Below, in pieces: positions 24,152-33,520 of a DNA stretch of 64,000 bases (positions within the stretch are counted from its first letter, which is position 1; each line of letters starts with the position of its first letter). The stretch is taken from NCBI GenBank assembly GCA_018883545.1, contig JAHLEH010000001.1, positions 806,001 to 870,000 of the forward strand. Reading direction: 5' to 3'. Under the pieces are notes generated by a model. It ran no database searches. It worked only from the letters and a program-made list of their open reading frames with translations, and was not told where the DNA came from. Origin of the DNA: Marixanthotalea marina. GTDB lineage: Bacteria > Bacteroidota > Bacteroidia > Flavobacteriales > Flavobacteriaceae. The position numbers and the translations under genes are program-made.

Positions 24152-25096
24152 CTAATATGATGAAATTTTGATATTTTTTTTCAAAAGATACTGCTTGAAT
24201 TTATTAAAAAAAACACTAATTATTCTTGGAGATTTTATAAGGATGAGCTGTTTTAGAGTTAGATTTTTATAATTTATATTTTTTAAGAGTTCTTTTTGTT
24301 TTTCTGTATTTTTTTCTAATTTATAGTGATAAGAAAAAATGTAGCGGTAAAAATCAAGAAATTTTTTGAGAGAACTATTATTTATGGCTAAATGTTCGTA
24401 TGAGTCCAGGTTGGGAAGTCTTTTCTTAGAAATTTTATTTTTAGTAATTTGATTAGGAACATTACAATTTACAATTGCACATGCCTTAAAATAATAAGCT
24501 GTTATATATTTAGAGCAATATCTAATATAGAAGTCAATATCTTCAGCATAAGTTATTGAAGGGTTAAAAACCGTGTATTCTTTGACAATACTTTTTTTGA
24601 AAGCCAATGAACTTTGAGAAAATATAGGTTGATGCATATTGGCTTTGAAAATGTCATCAATTAAGAAGAATGAATCTTTTAATTGGATAGAGATGTTTTT
24701 TTTAGGCTCTAGTATGTTTTTCTTACTATATTTTTGACAATAATCAGTAGCGTATATTGATGCTTTAGGAAATTTGATATGTAGTTTTTTTATATTTATT
24801 AAATAATTAGGAAGCCAAATATCATCAGCATCCAATAAGGCTATGATTATACCTTCTGCGTAGCTAATTCCAACGTTTCTAGTTTCAGGTAATCCTTTAT
24901 TTTTTTTGTTTTCAATGACCTTAATCCTATCATCCTTAATTTTTTCAACTTTTTCTAGACTTTTGTCGGTGCTACCGTCATTAACAATAACAACTTCAAA
25001 ATCCTGAAAAGTTTGGTTAAGTACACTTTTTAGAGTGTCTTCAATATAATTTTCTTTATTGTAAAGTGGTATAACTACAGAGAAAAAAGGAGTCAT
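24152..25096 (-). CDS. Family 2 glycosyltransferase
   Basis: A 314-residue GT2 enzyme with SVVIPLYNKENYIEDTL at the N terminus, VNDGSTDKS, and the catalytic metal site DADDIW near residue 93. The C-terminal third is very Lys/Asn-rich, and the gene is visibly more AT-rich than typA or ftsE nearby, as often seen in laterally exchanged surface-glycan genes. It is the first gene of a two-gene minus-strand unit, and a possible -7 box TAGATTTG lies at 25116-25123. Confidence 0.85.
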   Translation of the reverse strand: MTPFFSVVIPLYNKENYIEDTLKSVLNQTFQDFEVVIVNDGSTDKSLEKVEKIKDDRIKVIENKKNKGLPETRNVGISYAEGIIIALLDADDIWLPNYLINIKKLHIKFPKASIYATDYCQKYSKKNILEPKKNISIQLKDSFFLIDDIFKANMHQPIFSQSSLAFKKSIVKEYTVFNPSITYAEDIDFYIRYCSKYITAYYFKACAIVNCNVPNQITKNKISKKRLPNLDSYEHLAINNSSLKKFLDFYRYIFSYHYKLEKNTEKQKELLKNINYKNLTLKQLILIKSPRIISVFFNKFKQYLLKKNIKISSY

Positions 25097-25178
25097 GGAA
25101 ATTGTTATATATTAGCAAATCTAAGTATTTTACAGGTTTTTTTTAAAAGAGTTTGTTTAAAATTATTGTTTTCATAGT

Positions 25179-26285
25179 ATGCGAAAAAAGACAATTCAAA
25201 TAGTTACTTTTAATAATCCTTATCCTCCTAATTATGGTGGTGCTATTGATATGTACTATAAAATTAAAGCTCTAAGTGAACAAGGAGTTCAAATTAGTTT
25301 GCATGTGTTTTATGAAGATAGGGTAGATTTGGGCGACTTGAAATTGTATTGTGAAAATATAACGCTTTATAAAAGAGATAGGAGGGTTTTAAAGCACCTT
25401 TCGTTTAAGCCTTTTGCTGTTACATCGCGAAGTTCTAGGGCGTTAGTTAAAAATTTAAAAGCTTCTAAAGACCCAGTTCTTTTTGAGTCTTTACGAACAT
25501 TGTGGGTGTTAGGTAAGGTTGACTTGTCTCAAAAAACAGCAGTGAGATGCCATAATATAGAACACGACTACAGTTGGGGATTATATAGAAATGAAACCAA
25601 TTGGTTAAAAAAGATAGCCTATTTGTTAGAAGGCTATAAGTATAAATATTTTGAATCTATATTAAATAAAGCTAATGTTTTAATGCCTTTGTCGTATTAC
25701 GATTTCGAATATTTTAAAACACGGTATCAAGTACCAACATACTTCTTGCCTGTTTTTCAAGGAAGTAATAGTATTGAAAGTAAAGAGGGAATGGGAGCAT
25801 ATGCGCTTTATCATGGCGACTTATCTGTGGCCGATAATGTGAAATCGGCGCATTTTATTTTAAATGTATTTAAAAATCTAGATAGGCCTCTAATTATAGC
25901 CAGTTCTACAATAAATCCATCAATAATTAAGGCGGTTAAAGCGTGTGACAACATTACTTTTCAGGCTATAAAAAATGAAGAACAACTCACCAAATTAATA
26001 AAGGAAGCCCATATAAACACTCTGTATTCTTTTCAGCGTTCAGGGACAAAACTAAAAGTGTTTAATGCGTTGTTTAAAGGCCGTTTTTGTATTGTCAATA
26101 CTAATGTGGTTGATGATGAAGATGTGCTTTCACAATGCGACATAGCCGAAGACCAGGAGCATTATAAACAGACCGTTTTAAATTTGTTTGAACAGTCGTT
26201 TGTATTAACACAATCAAGAGTTGGTGTTTTACAAAAATATCAAGCGGCTCATAATGCTGAAAAAATTATTAATATCATGCTTTAA
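25179..26285 (+). CDS. GT4-like glycosyltransferase
   Basis: A 368-residue GT-B type protein. PYPPNYGGAIDMYYK at the N terminus is the glycine-rich start of family 4 glycosyltransferases, RCHNIEHDY matches the acceptor-side region, and YSFQRSGTKLKVFNAL corresponds to the C-terminal donor-binding segment. The usual EX7E motif is not obvious. It is probably a sugar transferase of the surrounding glycan cluster. Its stop overlaps the end of convergent ftsE by four bases. Confidence 0.78.
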   Translation: MRKKTIQIVTFNNPYPPNYGGAIDMYYKIKALSEQGVQISLHVFYEDRVDLGDLKLYCENITLYKRDRRVLKHLSFKPFAVTSRSSRALVKNLKASKDPVLFESLRTLWVLGKVDLSQKTAVRCHNIEHDYSWGLYRNETNWLKKIAYLLEGYKYKYFESILNKANVLMPLSYYDFEYFKTRYQVPTYFLPVFQGSNSIESKEGMGAYALYHGDLSVADNVKSAHFILNVFKNLDRPLIIASSTINPSIIKAVKACDNITFQAIKNEEQLTKLIKEAHINTLYSFQRSGTKLKVFNALFKGRFCIVNTNVVDDEDVLSQCDIAEDQEHYKQTVLNLFEQSFVLTQSRVGVLQKYQAAHNAEKIINIML

Positions 26286-26965
26286 TTCTTTCTCTGCACA
26301 ACCTCAAAGACCTTATTTTCATCACACTTTAATGTCTTGCTTGGGTATTTTAAAAGCAAAGCATAGTCGTGTGTAGCCATAAGTATTGTGTTTCCATTTT
26401 TGTTTATGTCCTGCAAAACTTCCATCACTTCAATGCTGGTTTGTGGGTCTAAGTTGCCAGTAGGCTCGTCGGCTAAGATAAGTTCGGGGTTATTAAGTAA
26501 GGCTCTGGCAATGGCGATACGTTGCTGCTCACCGCCAGATAGTTCATGTGGATATTTAAACCCTTTGGTTTTCATATCTACTTTTGTTAAAACTTCTTCA
26601 ATCCGTTTATTCATCTCATTTTTGTCTTTCCAGCCGGTGGCTTTCAGTACAAAAAGCAAATTTTCGTTTATGGTTCTATCTGTTAGCAATTTAAAATCCT
26701 GAAAAACCACGCCCAATTTTCGTCTTAAAAAAGGAATGTCTTTTTCCTTGAGCGTTTTTAAATCGTACTCCACAATATGACCTTCGCCTTCGGTAAGCGG
26801 TAAATCGCCATAAAGGGTTTTCATAAAACTACTTTTTCCAGAGCCCGTTTTTCCAATTAAATATACAAAATCACCTTTATTAACTTCAACATTAACATTG
26901 CCAAGCACAAGGCTTTCACCTTGGTAAATAGACGCGTTTTTTAACTCTAAAACTGGGGTCGACAT
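26282..26965 (-). CDS. ftsE: Cell-division ABC ATPase FtsE
   Basis: A 227-residue ABC ATPase. Walker A is GKTGSGKS (residues 38-45), the Q-loop VVFQDFKLL, the signature LSGGEQQR, Walker B LILADEPTGNLD, and the H-loop MATHDY. The length and the overall FtsE-like sequence distinguish it from importer ATPases. FtsE with FtsX controls peptidoglycan hydrolases at the septum; ftsX is not adjacent, as is common in Bacteroidota. Confidence 0.88.
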   Translation of the reverse strand: MSTPVLELKNASIYQGESLVLGNVNVEVNKGDFVYLIGKTGSGKSSFMKTLYGDLPLTEGEGHIVEYDLKTLKEKDIPFLRRKLGVVFQDFKLLTDRTINENLLFVLKATGWKDKNEMNKRIEEVLTKVDMKTKGFKYPHELSGGEQQRIAIARALLNNPELILADEPTGNLDPQTSIEVMEVLQDINKNGNTILMATHDYALLLKYPSKTLKCDENKVFEVVQRKN

Positions 26966-27123
26966 AAATTGAAAGGATTTTTTGTAAATGTATTATTAAA
27001 AATTAAAAGTTAAAAGTGAACGGTAAAAAGTTTGAATGGTCTTAACACAATAAAAGCTTTTAAGGTAAACCTGCCGTTGTGTCTGTAATTTTAATAACTC
27101 GGTTTATAATTCTAGCACAATTG

Positions 27124-27156
27124 TTGCGTTATAGGATTTAGATTGAATTATCTTTG
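27124..27156 (+). promoter_or_regulatory. Promoter for the TPR gene
   Basis: TTG (27124-27126), a 22-base spacer and TATCTTTG (27149-27156) match the consensus 25 bases before the ATG at 27182. Confidence 0.65.
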
Positions 27157-27181
27157 AATATCAAATTAAAACAAATTGTCT

Positions 27182-30100
27182 ATGACAAATAAAATAAAAA
27201 TGTTCCTCTTAGTATTAATTGGTTTTTATTTACCAATTTCTGCCCAACAATCGGCCGCTTATACAAGTGATTTAGTCGATTTCCAAAAAGCATTGACACT
27301 TTATAACAACCAGCAATACCAGGCCTCGCAAACATTGTTTAAGACTGTTCGGAAACAAGCTGAAAATGATGTCTTAAAGTCGGATTGTGCCTATTACATT
27401 GCTAATTGTGCGGTTCGGTTAAATCAACAAAATGCCGATAGATTGGTTGAGGATTTTGTGGCTGAATATCCAACAAGCACCAAACGCAATACAGCATTTG
27501 TTGATGTAGCCGACTATTATTTTGTGAATGGAAAATTTCCTTATGCCTTAAAGTGGTACAATAAGGTGGATGAAACTTCACTTAGCGGAAAAGAAAAAGA
27601 GAAGTTCTATTTTAATTATGGTTATTCTGCATTTTCTGCAAACGATAAAAAGAATGCTAAAAAATACCTAACTAGAGTAGAAAATTCCAAAGAATTTGGG
27701 TCGCAGGCCAAATATTATATTGGTTATATGGCTTATGAAGGTGACGATTATGAACAAGCTAACCAATATTTTGAGCAAGTGGGTGACCAAGAACGCTACA
27801 AAGAAAAATTGTCATATTATCAAGCCGATTTAAATTTTAAATTAGGAAAATTTGAAGAAGCTATAAAATTGGCAAAGGAACAATTGGCCAAAGGCGATGC
27901 CTCTGAGGTTTCCGAACTTTCAAAAATTATAGGCGAGAGTTATTTCAACTTAAAGGAATACGAAGCAGCCATTCCTTTTCTTAAAGCTTATAAAGGTAAA
28001 AATGGCAAATGGAATAATGTCGATTTTTATCAATTGGGCTATGCTTATTATAAACAGGGCGATTATGAAAGCGCCATTTCTGAATTCAATAAAATTATTG
28101 GTGGACGTGATGCCACAGCTCAAAATGCATATTATCATTTAGGGGAAAGCTATATTAAGCTTGGCAAAAAGCAAGAAGCCTTAAACGCATTTAGAAATGC
28201 CTCGCAAATGGCATACGATTTAAAAATTCAAGAAGATGCATGGCTTAATTATGCAAAACTGAGTTATGAAATCGGTAATCCATATCAACCTACGCCACAA
28301 GTGTTGGCCGACTATCTCGACAAGTACCCAAAAACAGGTTACAGAGAAGAGATTGAAACCCTGTTGATTGATTCGTATATTACATCAAAAAATTACAGAG
28401 AAGCCTTGGATTTGTTGGAAGGTAAAAAGAGTTTTGAAAATAAAGTGGCTTATCAAAAGGTAGCTTTTTACAGAGGTTTGGAAGTTTATAACGAAGGGAA
28501 TTATTTAGAAGCTGAATCGCTTTTTAATAAATCATTAAGCGAACCTAGAGATAATAAATATACGGCGAGGGCTACGTTTTGGAAAGCAGAAACCGATTAT
28601 AATTTAACCAATTACGATGATGCTTTGGTGGGCTTTAGGCAATTCATGCAACAAGCATTGTCTGCATCCACCCCCGAGAATAAAAACATCGATTACAATT
28701 TGGCGTATGCTTATTTTAAATTGAAAAATTATCCGCAAGCGGCTCAATATTTTAATCAGTTCATCAATAAAAATAAAGAAGACAAAGTAAGGTTGAATGA
28801 TGCCTACTTGCGTTTGGGCGATTCTTATTTTGTGTCCAGTGATTACAGCAGCGCCATTGGAGCTTACGATAATGCTATTAGTGTAAATGAGATGGATTCC
28901 GATTATCCGTTTTTCCAAAAAGCTTTGAGTGCGGGTTATGCAGGGCAATCATCAAAAAAGATTAGTGAGTTGGAACAGTTTATTTCTAAATATACTAATT
29001 CAAAACTTCGTGATGATGCCATGTACGAGTTGGGGAACTCTTACGTGAAAGCAAATCAAAATGATAAAGCAATGACCGTGTACGACCGATTGGCAAGCGA
29101 ATATCGTATGAGTTCGTTTGTGCCCAAAGGTTTATTGCGTCAAGGCTTGGTGTATTACAATGGCAATAACAACGAACAGGCTCTAACCAAGTTTAAAAAA
29201 GTGGCAACCGATTATGCAGGAACACCAGAAGCCATTCAGGCAGTATCTACAGCTAAACTTATCTATATTGACATGGGGCGTGTTGACGAATATGCGTCTT
29301 GGGTAAGGACTTTGGATTTTGTTGAGGTAACGGATTCCGATTTAGATAATGCCACATACCAAGCTGCAGAAAAGCAATATTTGGATAATAATACCGATAA
29401 AGCCATCAAACAATTCAACGGGTATTTAAATCAATTTCCAAACGGACTGCATGTACTCCAGTCACATTTTTATGTAGCGCAATTATATTACAAACAAGGT
29501 TTGGTAGAAAATGCTGCACCACATTATAAATATATTGTAGAAACGTCACAAAACGAGTTTACAGAAGAAGCCTTATCTAAATTATCACAGTATCATTTAG
29601 AAGCTAAAAATTGGAATGCAGCCATTCCGTTGTTAAAACGATTAGAGGTAGAGGCCGGTCTGCCACAAAACGTTGTGTTTGCACAATCTAATTTAATGAA
29701 AGCGCAATATCAATTGGAAAACTATAATGATGCAGTGGCTTATGCCGAAAAGGTGTTGGCGAGTTCAAAAATCGATAATAAAATTAAAAGTGATGCCCAT
29801 GTAATTATTGCGCGTTCTGCTATCAAGTTGGGTGATGAAGCTAAAGCTAAAACAGCTTATGCAAAAGTAGAAACTATCGCCACAGGTGAAACAGCGGCCG
29901 AAGCATTGTATTACAATGCGTATTTTAAAAACAAAGAAGGTGAGTTTGAAGCATCAAACACATCGGTTCAAAAACTTGCTAAGGATTATTCGGGCTATAA
30001 ATATTACAGTGCCAAAGGGTTGGTGCTTATGGCCAAGAATTTTTATGCGTTAAATGATGCCTTTCAAGCGACATACATACTTGAAAGCGTTATTCAGAAT

Positions 30101-30205
30101 TTCCCTGAATTTGATGATGTAGTTGCGGAAGCCAAAACAGAATTGGCAAAAATAAAAGCCGAAGAAGCCAAAACCAATGCGTCCATTCAAACAGAAGGAA
30201 ATTAA
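27182..30205 (+). CDS. Large exported tetratricopeptide-repeat protein
   Basis: A 1007-residue protein with a signal peptide (cleavage near ISAQ, residue 22) and tetratricopeptide-like repeats over nearly its whole length, such as YQLGYAYYKQGDYESAISEFNKI and LGDSYFVSSDYSSAIGAYDNAI. The ATG at 27182 is used; an in-frame TTG two codons upstream is less likely. It is probably a periplasmic or outer-membrane-associated scaffold. It directly precedes an outer-membrane barrel gene, and this pair is a plausible complex. No catalytic domain is visible. Confidence 0.8.
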   Translation: MTNKIKMFLLVLIGFYLPISAQQSAAYTSDLVDFQKALTLYNNQQYQASQTLFKTVRKQAENDVLKSDCAYYIANCAVRLNQQNADRLVEDFVAEYPTSTKRNTAFVDVADYYFVNGKFPYALKWYNKVDETSLSGKEKEKFYFNYGYSAFSANDKKNAKKYLTRVENSKEFGSQAKYYIGYMAYEGDDYEQANQYFEQVGDQERYKEKLSYYQADLNFKLGKFEEAIKLAKEQLAKGDASEVSELSKIIGESYFNLKEYEAAIPFLKAYKGKNGKWNNVDFYQLGYAYYKQGDYESAISEFNKIIGGRDATAQNAYYHLGESYIKLGKKQEALNAFRNASQMAYDLKIQEDAWLNYAKLSYEIGNPYQPTPQVLADYLDKYPKTGYREEIETLLIDSYITSKNYREALDLLEGKKSFENKVAYQKVAFYRGLEVYNEGNYLEAESLFNKSLSEPRDNKYTARATFWKAETDYNLTNYDDALVGFRQFMQQALSASTPENKNIDYNLAYAYFKLKNYPQAAQYFNQFINKNKEDKVRLNDAYLRLGDSYFVSSDYSSAIGAYDNAISVNEMDSDYPFFQKALSAGYAGQSSKKISELEQFISKYTNSKLRDDAMYELGNSYVKANQNDKAMTVYDRLASEYRMSSFVPKGLLRQGLVYYNGNNNEQALTKFKKVATDYAGTPEAIQAVSTAKLIYIDMGRVDEYASWVRTLDFVEVTDSDLDNATYQAAEKQYLDNNTDKAIKQFNGYLNQFPNGLHVLQSHFYVAQLYYKQGLVENAAPHYKYIVETSQNEFTEEALSKLSQYHLEAKNWNAAIPLLKRLEVEAGLPQNVVFAQSNLMKAQYQLENYNDAVAYAEKVLASSKIDNKIKSDAHVIIARSAIKLGDEAKAKTAYAKVETIATGETAAEALYYNAYFKNKEGEFEASNTSVQKLAKDYSGYKYYSAKGLVLMAKNFYALNDAFQATYILESVIQNFPEFDDVVAEAKTELAKIKAEEAKTNASIQTEGN

Positions 30206-30209
30206 TTTA

Positions 30210-30260
30210 GTTAAAAGTTAAAAGTTAAAAGTTAAAAGTTAAAAGTTAAAAGTTAAAAGT
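30210..30260. repeat. Heptanucleotide tandem repeat (GTTAAAA, seven copies)
   Basis: Seven perfect tandem copies of GTTAAAA plus GT fill most of the gap between the TPR gene and the barrel gene. Shorter runs of the same unit occur near 27000-27020. Such tracts can change length by slippage. Confidence 0.95.
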
Positions 30261-30285
30261 GTCATGCTGAGCGCAGTCGAAGCAT
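30261..30285. repeat. Dispersed repeat family A, second copy
   Basis: It contains CTGAGCGCAGTCGAAG, the same core as at 9291-9306 and, with one change, at 45690-45705. It directly follows the heptanucleotide tract and lies in the 5' region of the barrel gene. Confidence 0.85.
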
Positions 30286-30323
30286 TTCATAAACAAAAAT
30301 TCAATAAACGTAAACCAAATCAT

Positions 30324-32045
30324 ATGCGAAAGCACTTAAAATATATAATTCTATTCGTTTTAACTTTAAATGTTTCATGGGTATTTGCTCAAAACGACAC
30401 TATTAAAACAGGTGTTATTGATGTTGTTAAACCGTATACACCATCAATATCAGATGCCTTTAAAGTAAAGGAATCACCATCTATTGACGATGAGGTAACA
30501 ACTACGAAAAAAGATATTCAATACAATATTTTTTCTATTCCTGTAGCTTCAACTTTTACGCCGGCCAAAGGAAAAGCGGCTGTAGTAGAACAGCAAGAAC
30601 CTGAAAAGATTTTTGATAATTACGCCACGCTAGGTGTGGGAACCTATACAACAATTTTAGGTGAGGTGTATGTAAGCCATGCCATAAGCAGAACCGAAAG
30701 TTTTGGAGGCTATATCAGTCACCATTCATCGCAAGGCGGTATTGAAAATTTAGCTTTTGATGATAATTTTTCAGATTCTAAACTAAACCTTAATTACAGT
30801 TCTAATTTAAGGGATTTAACATGGAGCGTAGAAGGCGGTTTTCAGCACCAAACCTTCAATTGGTATGGTGTGCCAGGATTTCAAGTTGAAGAGGCCGCCA
30901 ACGATGCAATCGCCACTGGGCATTCCTTTTACAATGCACATTTGGGTAGTGATATAAAGTTTATGGACACTTATATAAACTCTGCAAGCGTATTTTTTAG
31001 ACGTTTTGGTGATAATCAAGGGACTGGGGAAAATAGGTTCACAGCCCAGGCTAAAGTTGATATTCCCATAAATGATGAAGAATTGGCAACGGTTTTTAAG
31101 TTTGATTATTTAGGAGGTGCTTTTGATAGGGGTTATGATGTTGATGAAGAATTGAAATATGGTAATTTCTTTGTTGGTTTATCATCGGCTTATGAGTTGC
31201 GTCAGGACGATTTAACGGTTAATTTGGGAGCTTCTGTATTTTATTTAAATGATCGGGAATCTGGCGATAACAAAATCTATTTATATCCAAATGTTACGGC
31301 TACCTACAGATTGGTCAGCGATGTGTTGATTGTTTATGGTGGGGTTCAAGGAGATTTAATCCAAAATTCTTATTACGGTTTTGCAGGTGAAAATCCATTT
31401 ATGTCGCCCACATTATTCATTCAGCCAACCGACCAGCTTTACAATGCATTTGTTGGTTTGAAAGGAAAAATATCTAGCCATATGAGCTATAATTTTAGCG
31501 GACGTTATATTTCCGACCGAAACAAAGCGCTCTTCAGAAATAATGAAATCACATCAAATCCGGACCAAAATTATTCCTATGGAAATTCGTTTGGGATAGT
31601 ATACGACGATATTAAAACCTATAGCATTGCCGGTGAATTAAATGTGGATGTAAATAGGAACTTTACTTTGGGAATAAAAGCTGAATATTTTAATTATTCA
31701 TCCGACACCGAAGAAGAAGCTTGGAATTTACCAGATATAAAAGGTTCTCTGTTTTTAGATTACCAGATAAGCGACCAATGGTTTGCGGGGGCTAATTTAT
31801 ATTATGTGGGTGAACGTAAAGATCAATTATTCTTAAATGATGGCATGACGGTAACATCGCCTTTTACAATGACTTTAGATAGTTATTTTGATGCCAATGT
31901 GCATTTGGGGTACCACATTACAGACCAACTTTCGGTATTTGCTAAAGGCAATAATTTGGGCAACCAAGGCTACCAACGCTGGCAAAATTTCCCAGTTCAA
32001 AGCATTCAGTTTTTAGCAGGCGCTACGTATAAGTTTGATTTTTAA
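30324..32045 (+). CDS. Outer-membrane beta-barrel protein (TonB-receptor-like)
   Basis: A 573-residue protein with a signal peptide (residues 1-23, ending VFAQ) and many alternating amphipathic strands rich in aromatic residues; it ends in ATYKFDF, a typical barrel C terminus. It lacks a recognisable plug domain, so it is shorter than true TonB-dependent receptors. An open frame extends upstream to 30264, but that part is repeat DNA and would destroy the signal peptide, so ATG at 30324 is chosen. It probably works with the TPR protein encoded just upstream. Confidence 0.75.
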   Translation: MRKHLKYIILFVLTLNVSWVFAQNDTIKTGVIDVVKPYTPSISDAFKVKESPSIDDEVTTTKKDIQYNIFSIPVASTFTPAKGKAAVVEQQEPEKIFDNYATLGVGTYTTILGEVYVSHAISRTESFGGYISHHSSQGGIENLAFDDNFSDSKLNLNYSSNLRDLTWSVEGGFQHQTFNWYGVPGFQVEEAANDAIATGHSFYNAHLGSDIKFMDTYINSASVFFRRFGDNQGTGENRFTAQAKVDIPINDEELATVFKFDYLGGAFDRGYDVDEELKYGNFFVGLSSAYELRQDDLTVNLGASVFYLNDRESGDNKIYLYPNVTATYRLVSDVLIVYGGVQGDLIQNSYYGFAGENPFMSPTLFIQPTDQLYNAFVGLKGKISSHMSYNFSGRYISDRNKALFRNNEITSNPDQNYSYGNSFGIVYDDIKTYSIAGELNVDVNRNFTLGIKAEYFNYSSDTEEEAWNLPDIKGSLFLDYQISDQWFAGANLYYVGERKDQLFLNDGMTVTSPFTMTLDSYFDANVHLGYHITDQLSVFAKGNNLGNQGYQRWQNFPVQSIQFLAGATYKFDF

Positions 32046-32075
32046 ATTATTTTTTAAAAGTTAAGCAATCTTTTT

Positions 32076-32188
32076 GTCATCCTGAACTTGTTTCAGGATC
32101 TCATTATATAAATAATTCCCGCGAAAGCGGGAATCCACTTTATTGTATTTGCACTTTAATTGATGAGATTCCTGCCTACGCAGGAATT
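32076..32188. repeat. Cluster of three small palindromic repeats
   Basis: Three hairpins stand in series: ATCCTGAACTTGTTTCAGGAT (32079-32099), ATTCCCGCGAAAGCGGGAAT (32115-32134), and ATTCCTGCCTACGCAGGAAT (32168-32187). All resemble short extragenic palindromes common in Flavobacteriia. The last one overlaps the 3' end of the methyltransferase gene. Nothing else is seen in this gap. Confidence 0.85.
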
Positions 32189-32877
32189 AACCTAGCCAAA
32201 TAATCAAAATGCTCACCCTCCATCACCAATTCGCATTTTAATCCAACAGTTTCACAAGCCAATTTTAAGGTGTCAAAATCCAAATACAGCCATTTCATAG
32301 GCACTTCTTCTTCGCTTTTGTAACTTAAATAATAATCGAGTTCACCATAATAATTGGCGTTGGTATCTACCCAAAAACCACCATCTTCGTCTTCGTACAT
32401 GTATTTAATGTCCGAAGAATCGATTAAAATCTGTCCGTTAGGCTTCAATAGGCTTTTTAAATGGGTTAGATATTTAGACACTTTAGAAAGTTCCTGAAAA
32501 ATACCTGTACCGTTCATCAATAGCAAAATAGTATCAAAGGTTTCGATTTCGTCTAATATGTTTCTCACTTCCGCATGTTTCACATCTCTCAGTTTGGCGA
32601 CTTCAATCGCGCCTATAGAAATATCAATCGCTTTAACGTTAAATCCTTTTTTCTGAAGGTGTAAACTATGGCTGCCCGCACCGCACCCAACATCTAAAAC
32701 TGAACCCTTGGCCAATTGTAATGCTTTTTGTTCCAGTTTGGGCATGTCTTTATAATCCCGAAACAAATAGGGGAGCGGTAATTCGTCTTCTTCAGAAATA
32801 TTGGTGGAGGTTATTATGTCCTCGGAATAGTTTCCGTTTTGGTAATCCAACAAAGCTTTTCCAAATAAATCTTTCAT
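32176..32877 (-). CDS. Class I SAM-dependent methyltransferase with a repeat-derived end
   Basis: A 233-residue methyltransferase. Motif I is LDVGCGAGSH, motif II AIDISIGAIEVA, and a post-II region ILLLMNGTGIF. The ATG at 32877 is used; the open TTG at 32916 lies within repeat-like DNA. The last codons and the TAG stop fall inside a dispersed palindrome (ATTCCTGC...GCAGGAAT), so the C terminus LIPA is encoded by the repeat. The substrate is unknown. Confidence 0.8.
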   Translation of the reverse strand: MKDLFGKALLDYQNGNYSEDIITSTNISEEDELPLPYLFRDYKDMPKLEQKALQLAKGSVLDVGCGAGSHSLHLQKKGFNVKAIDISIGAIEVAKLRDVKHAEVRNILDEIETFDTILLLMNGTGIFQELSKVSKYLTHLKSLLKPNGQILIDSSDIKYMYEDEDGGFWVDTNANYYGELDYYLSYKSEEEVPMKWLYLDFDTLKLACETVGLKCELVMEGEHFDYLARLIPA

Positions 32878-32891
32878 AAGTTTAGTGTCAA

Positions 32892-32967
32892 AGTGAGACT
32901 TAAAAAGTCGCGGCAATCTGTTTCAATTAAAAAGATTACTTCGTCGTCAAACTCCTCGTAATGACGG
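32892..32967. repeat. Dispersed inverted repeat between methyltransferase and YkgJ genes
   Basis: The segment GCGGCAATCTG and the segment AGATTACTTCGTCGT...CTCGTAATGACG form the two halves of an inverted element of a type I recognise from Flavobacteriia intergenic regions. It fills the divergent promoter space between the two genes. Confidence 0.65.
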
Positions 32968-32974
32968 AAAGTAT

Positions 32975-32982
32975 TATTTTTG
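32975..32982 (+). promoter_or_regulatory. -7 box four bases before the YkgJ-like start
   Basis: TATTTTTG is followed by CCCC and the ATG. In Bacteroidota the -7 box ends about four bases before +1, so transcription would begin at the ATG itself, giving a leaderless mRNA. Confidence 0.6.
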
Positions 32983-32986
32983 CCCC

Positions 32987-33481
32987 ATGCAAGACATTAT
33001 TAACCATCTTCCAGAGCTCGCCAAAGATAAGCATAACGAGAACAAAAAATTCTTTGCTAAGCTAAAAAAGAAACCGCCTAAAAATTTGGATTATGTGATG
33101 GAAGAATTGCATGAAGCCGAGTTTGAGAAAACGGATTGTTTGCAGTGTGCTAATTGCTGCAAAACCACGGGGCCTTTGTTTACGGATAAGGATATTGAGC
33201 GTATTGCCAAGCATTTTAAACTAAAACCACAGCAATTTATTGACCAGTATTTGCGTATTGATGAGGACAACGATTATGTACTGCAAAGTATGCCCTGTAC
33301 ATTCTTAGGGGCTGATAATTATTGTTCCATTTACGAAGTGCGCCCAAAAGCATGCCGAGAGTTTCCACATACGGATCGGAAAAAGTTTCAGCAAATATCA
33401 AATCTTACCTTAAAAAATGTGGCCATTTGTCCAGCTGCTTTTAATATTGTGGAGGAAATGAAACGCCGAATTAAGATTTAG
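32987..33481 (+). CDS. YkgJ-family cysteine-cluster protein
   Basis: A 164-residue protein with the CxxCxxCC cluster (CLQCANCC, Cys51, 54, 57 and 58) and further cysteines in MPCTF, NYCSIY and KACREF, the pattern of the YkgJ/UPF0153 family. These bind a metal, probably zinc or iron-sulfur; no biochemical role is established. It is monocistronic, with a promoter that predicts a leaderless transcript. Confidence 0.85.
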   Translation: MQDIINHLPELAKDKHNENKKFFAKLKKKPPKNLDYVMEELHEAEFEKTDCLQCANCCKTTGPLFTDKDIERIAKHFKLKPQQFIDQYLRIDEDNDYVLQSMPCTFLGADNYCSIYEVRPKACREFPHTDRKKFQQISNLTLKNVAICPAAFNIVEEMKRRIKI

Positions 33482-33520
33482 TTTTCAGTCTCAGTTTTCA
33501 GTATTTGTATTTGTTGTTGG

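Noticed and set aside
30210..30260. CRISPR-like array
   Set aside because: Units are seven bases, directly abutting, without spacers; it is a simple tandem repeat.
30264..30323. N-terminal extension of the barrel protein
   Set aside because: It is encoded by the dispersed repeat and would block the signal peptide beginning at 30324.
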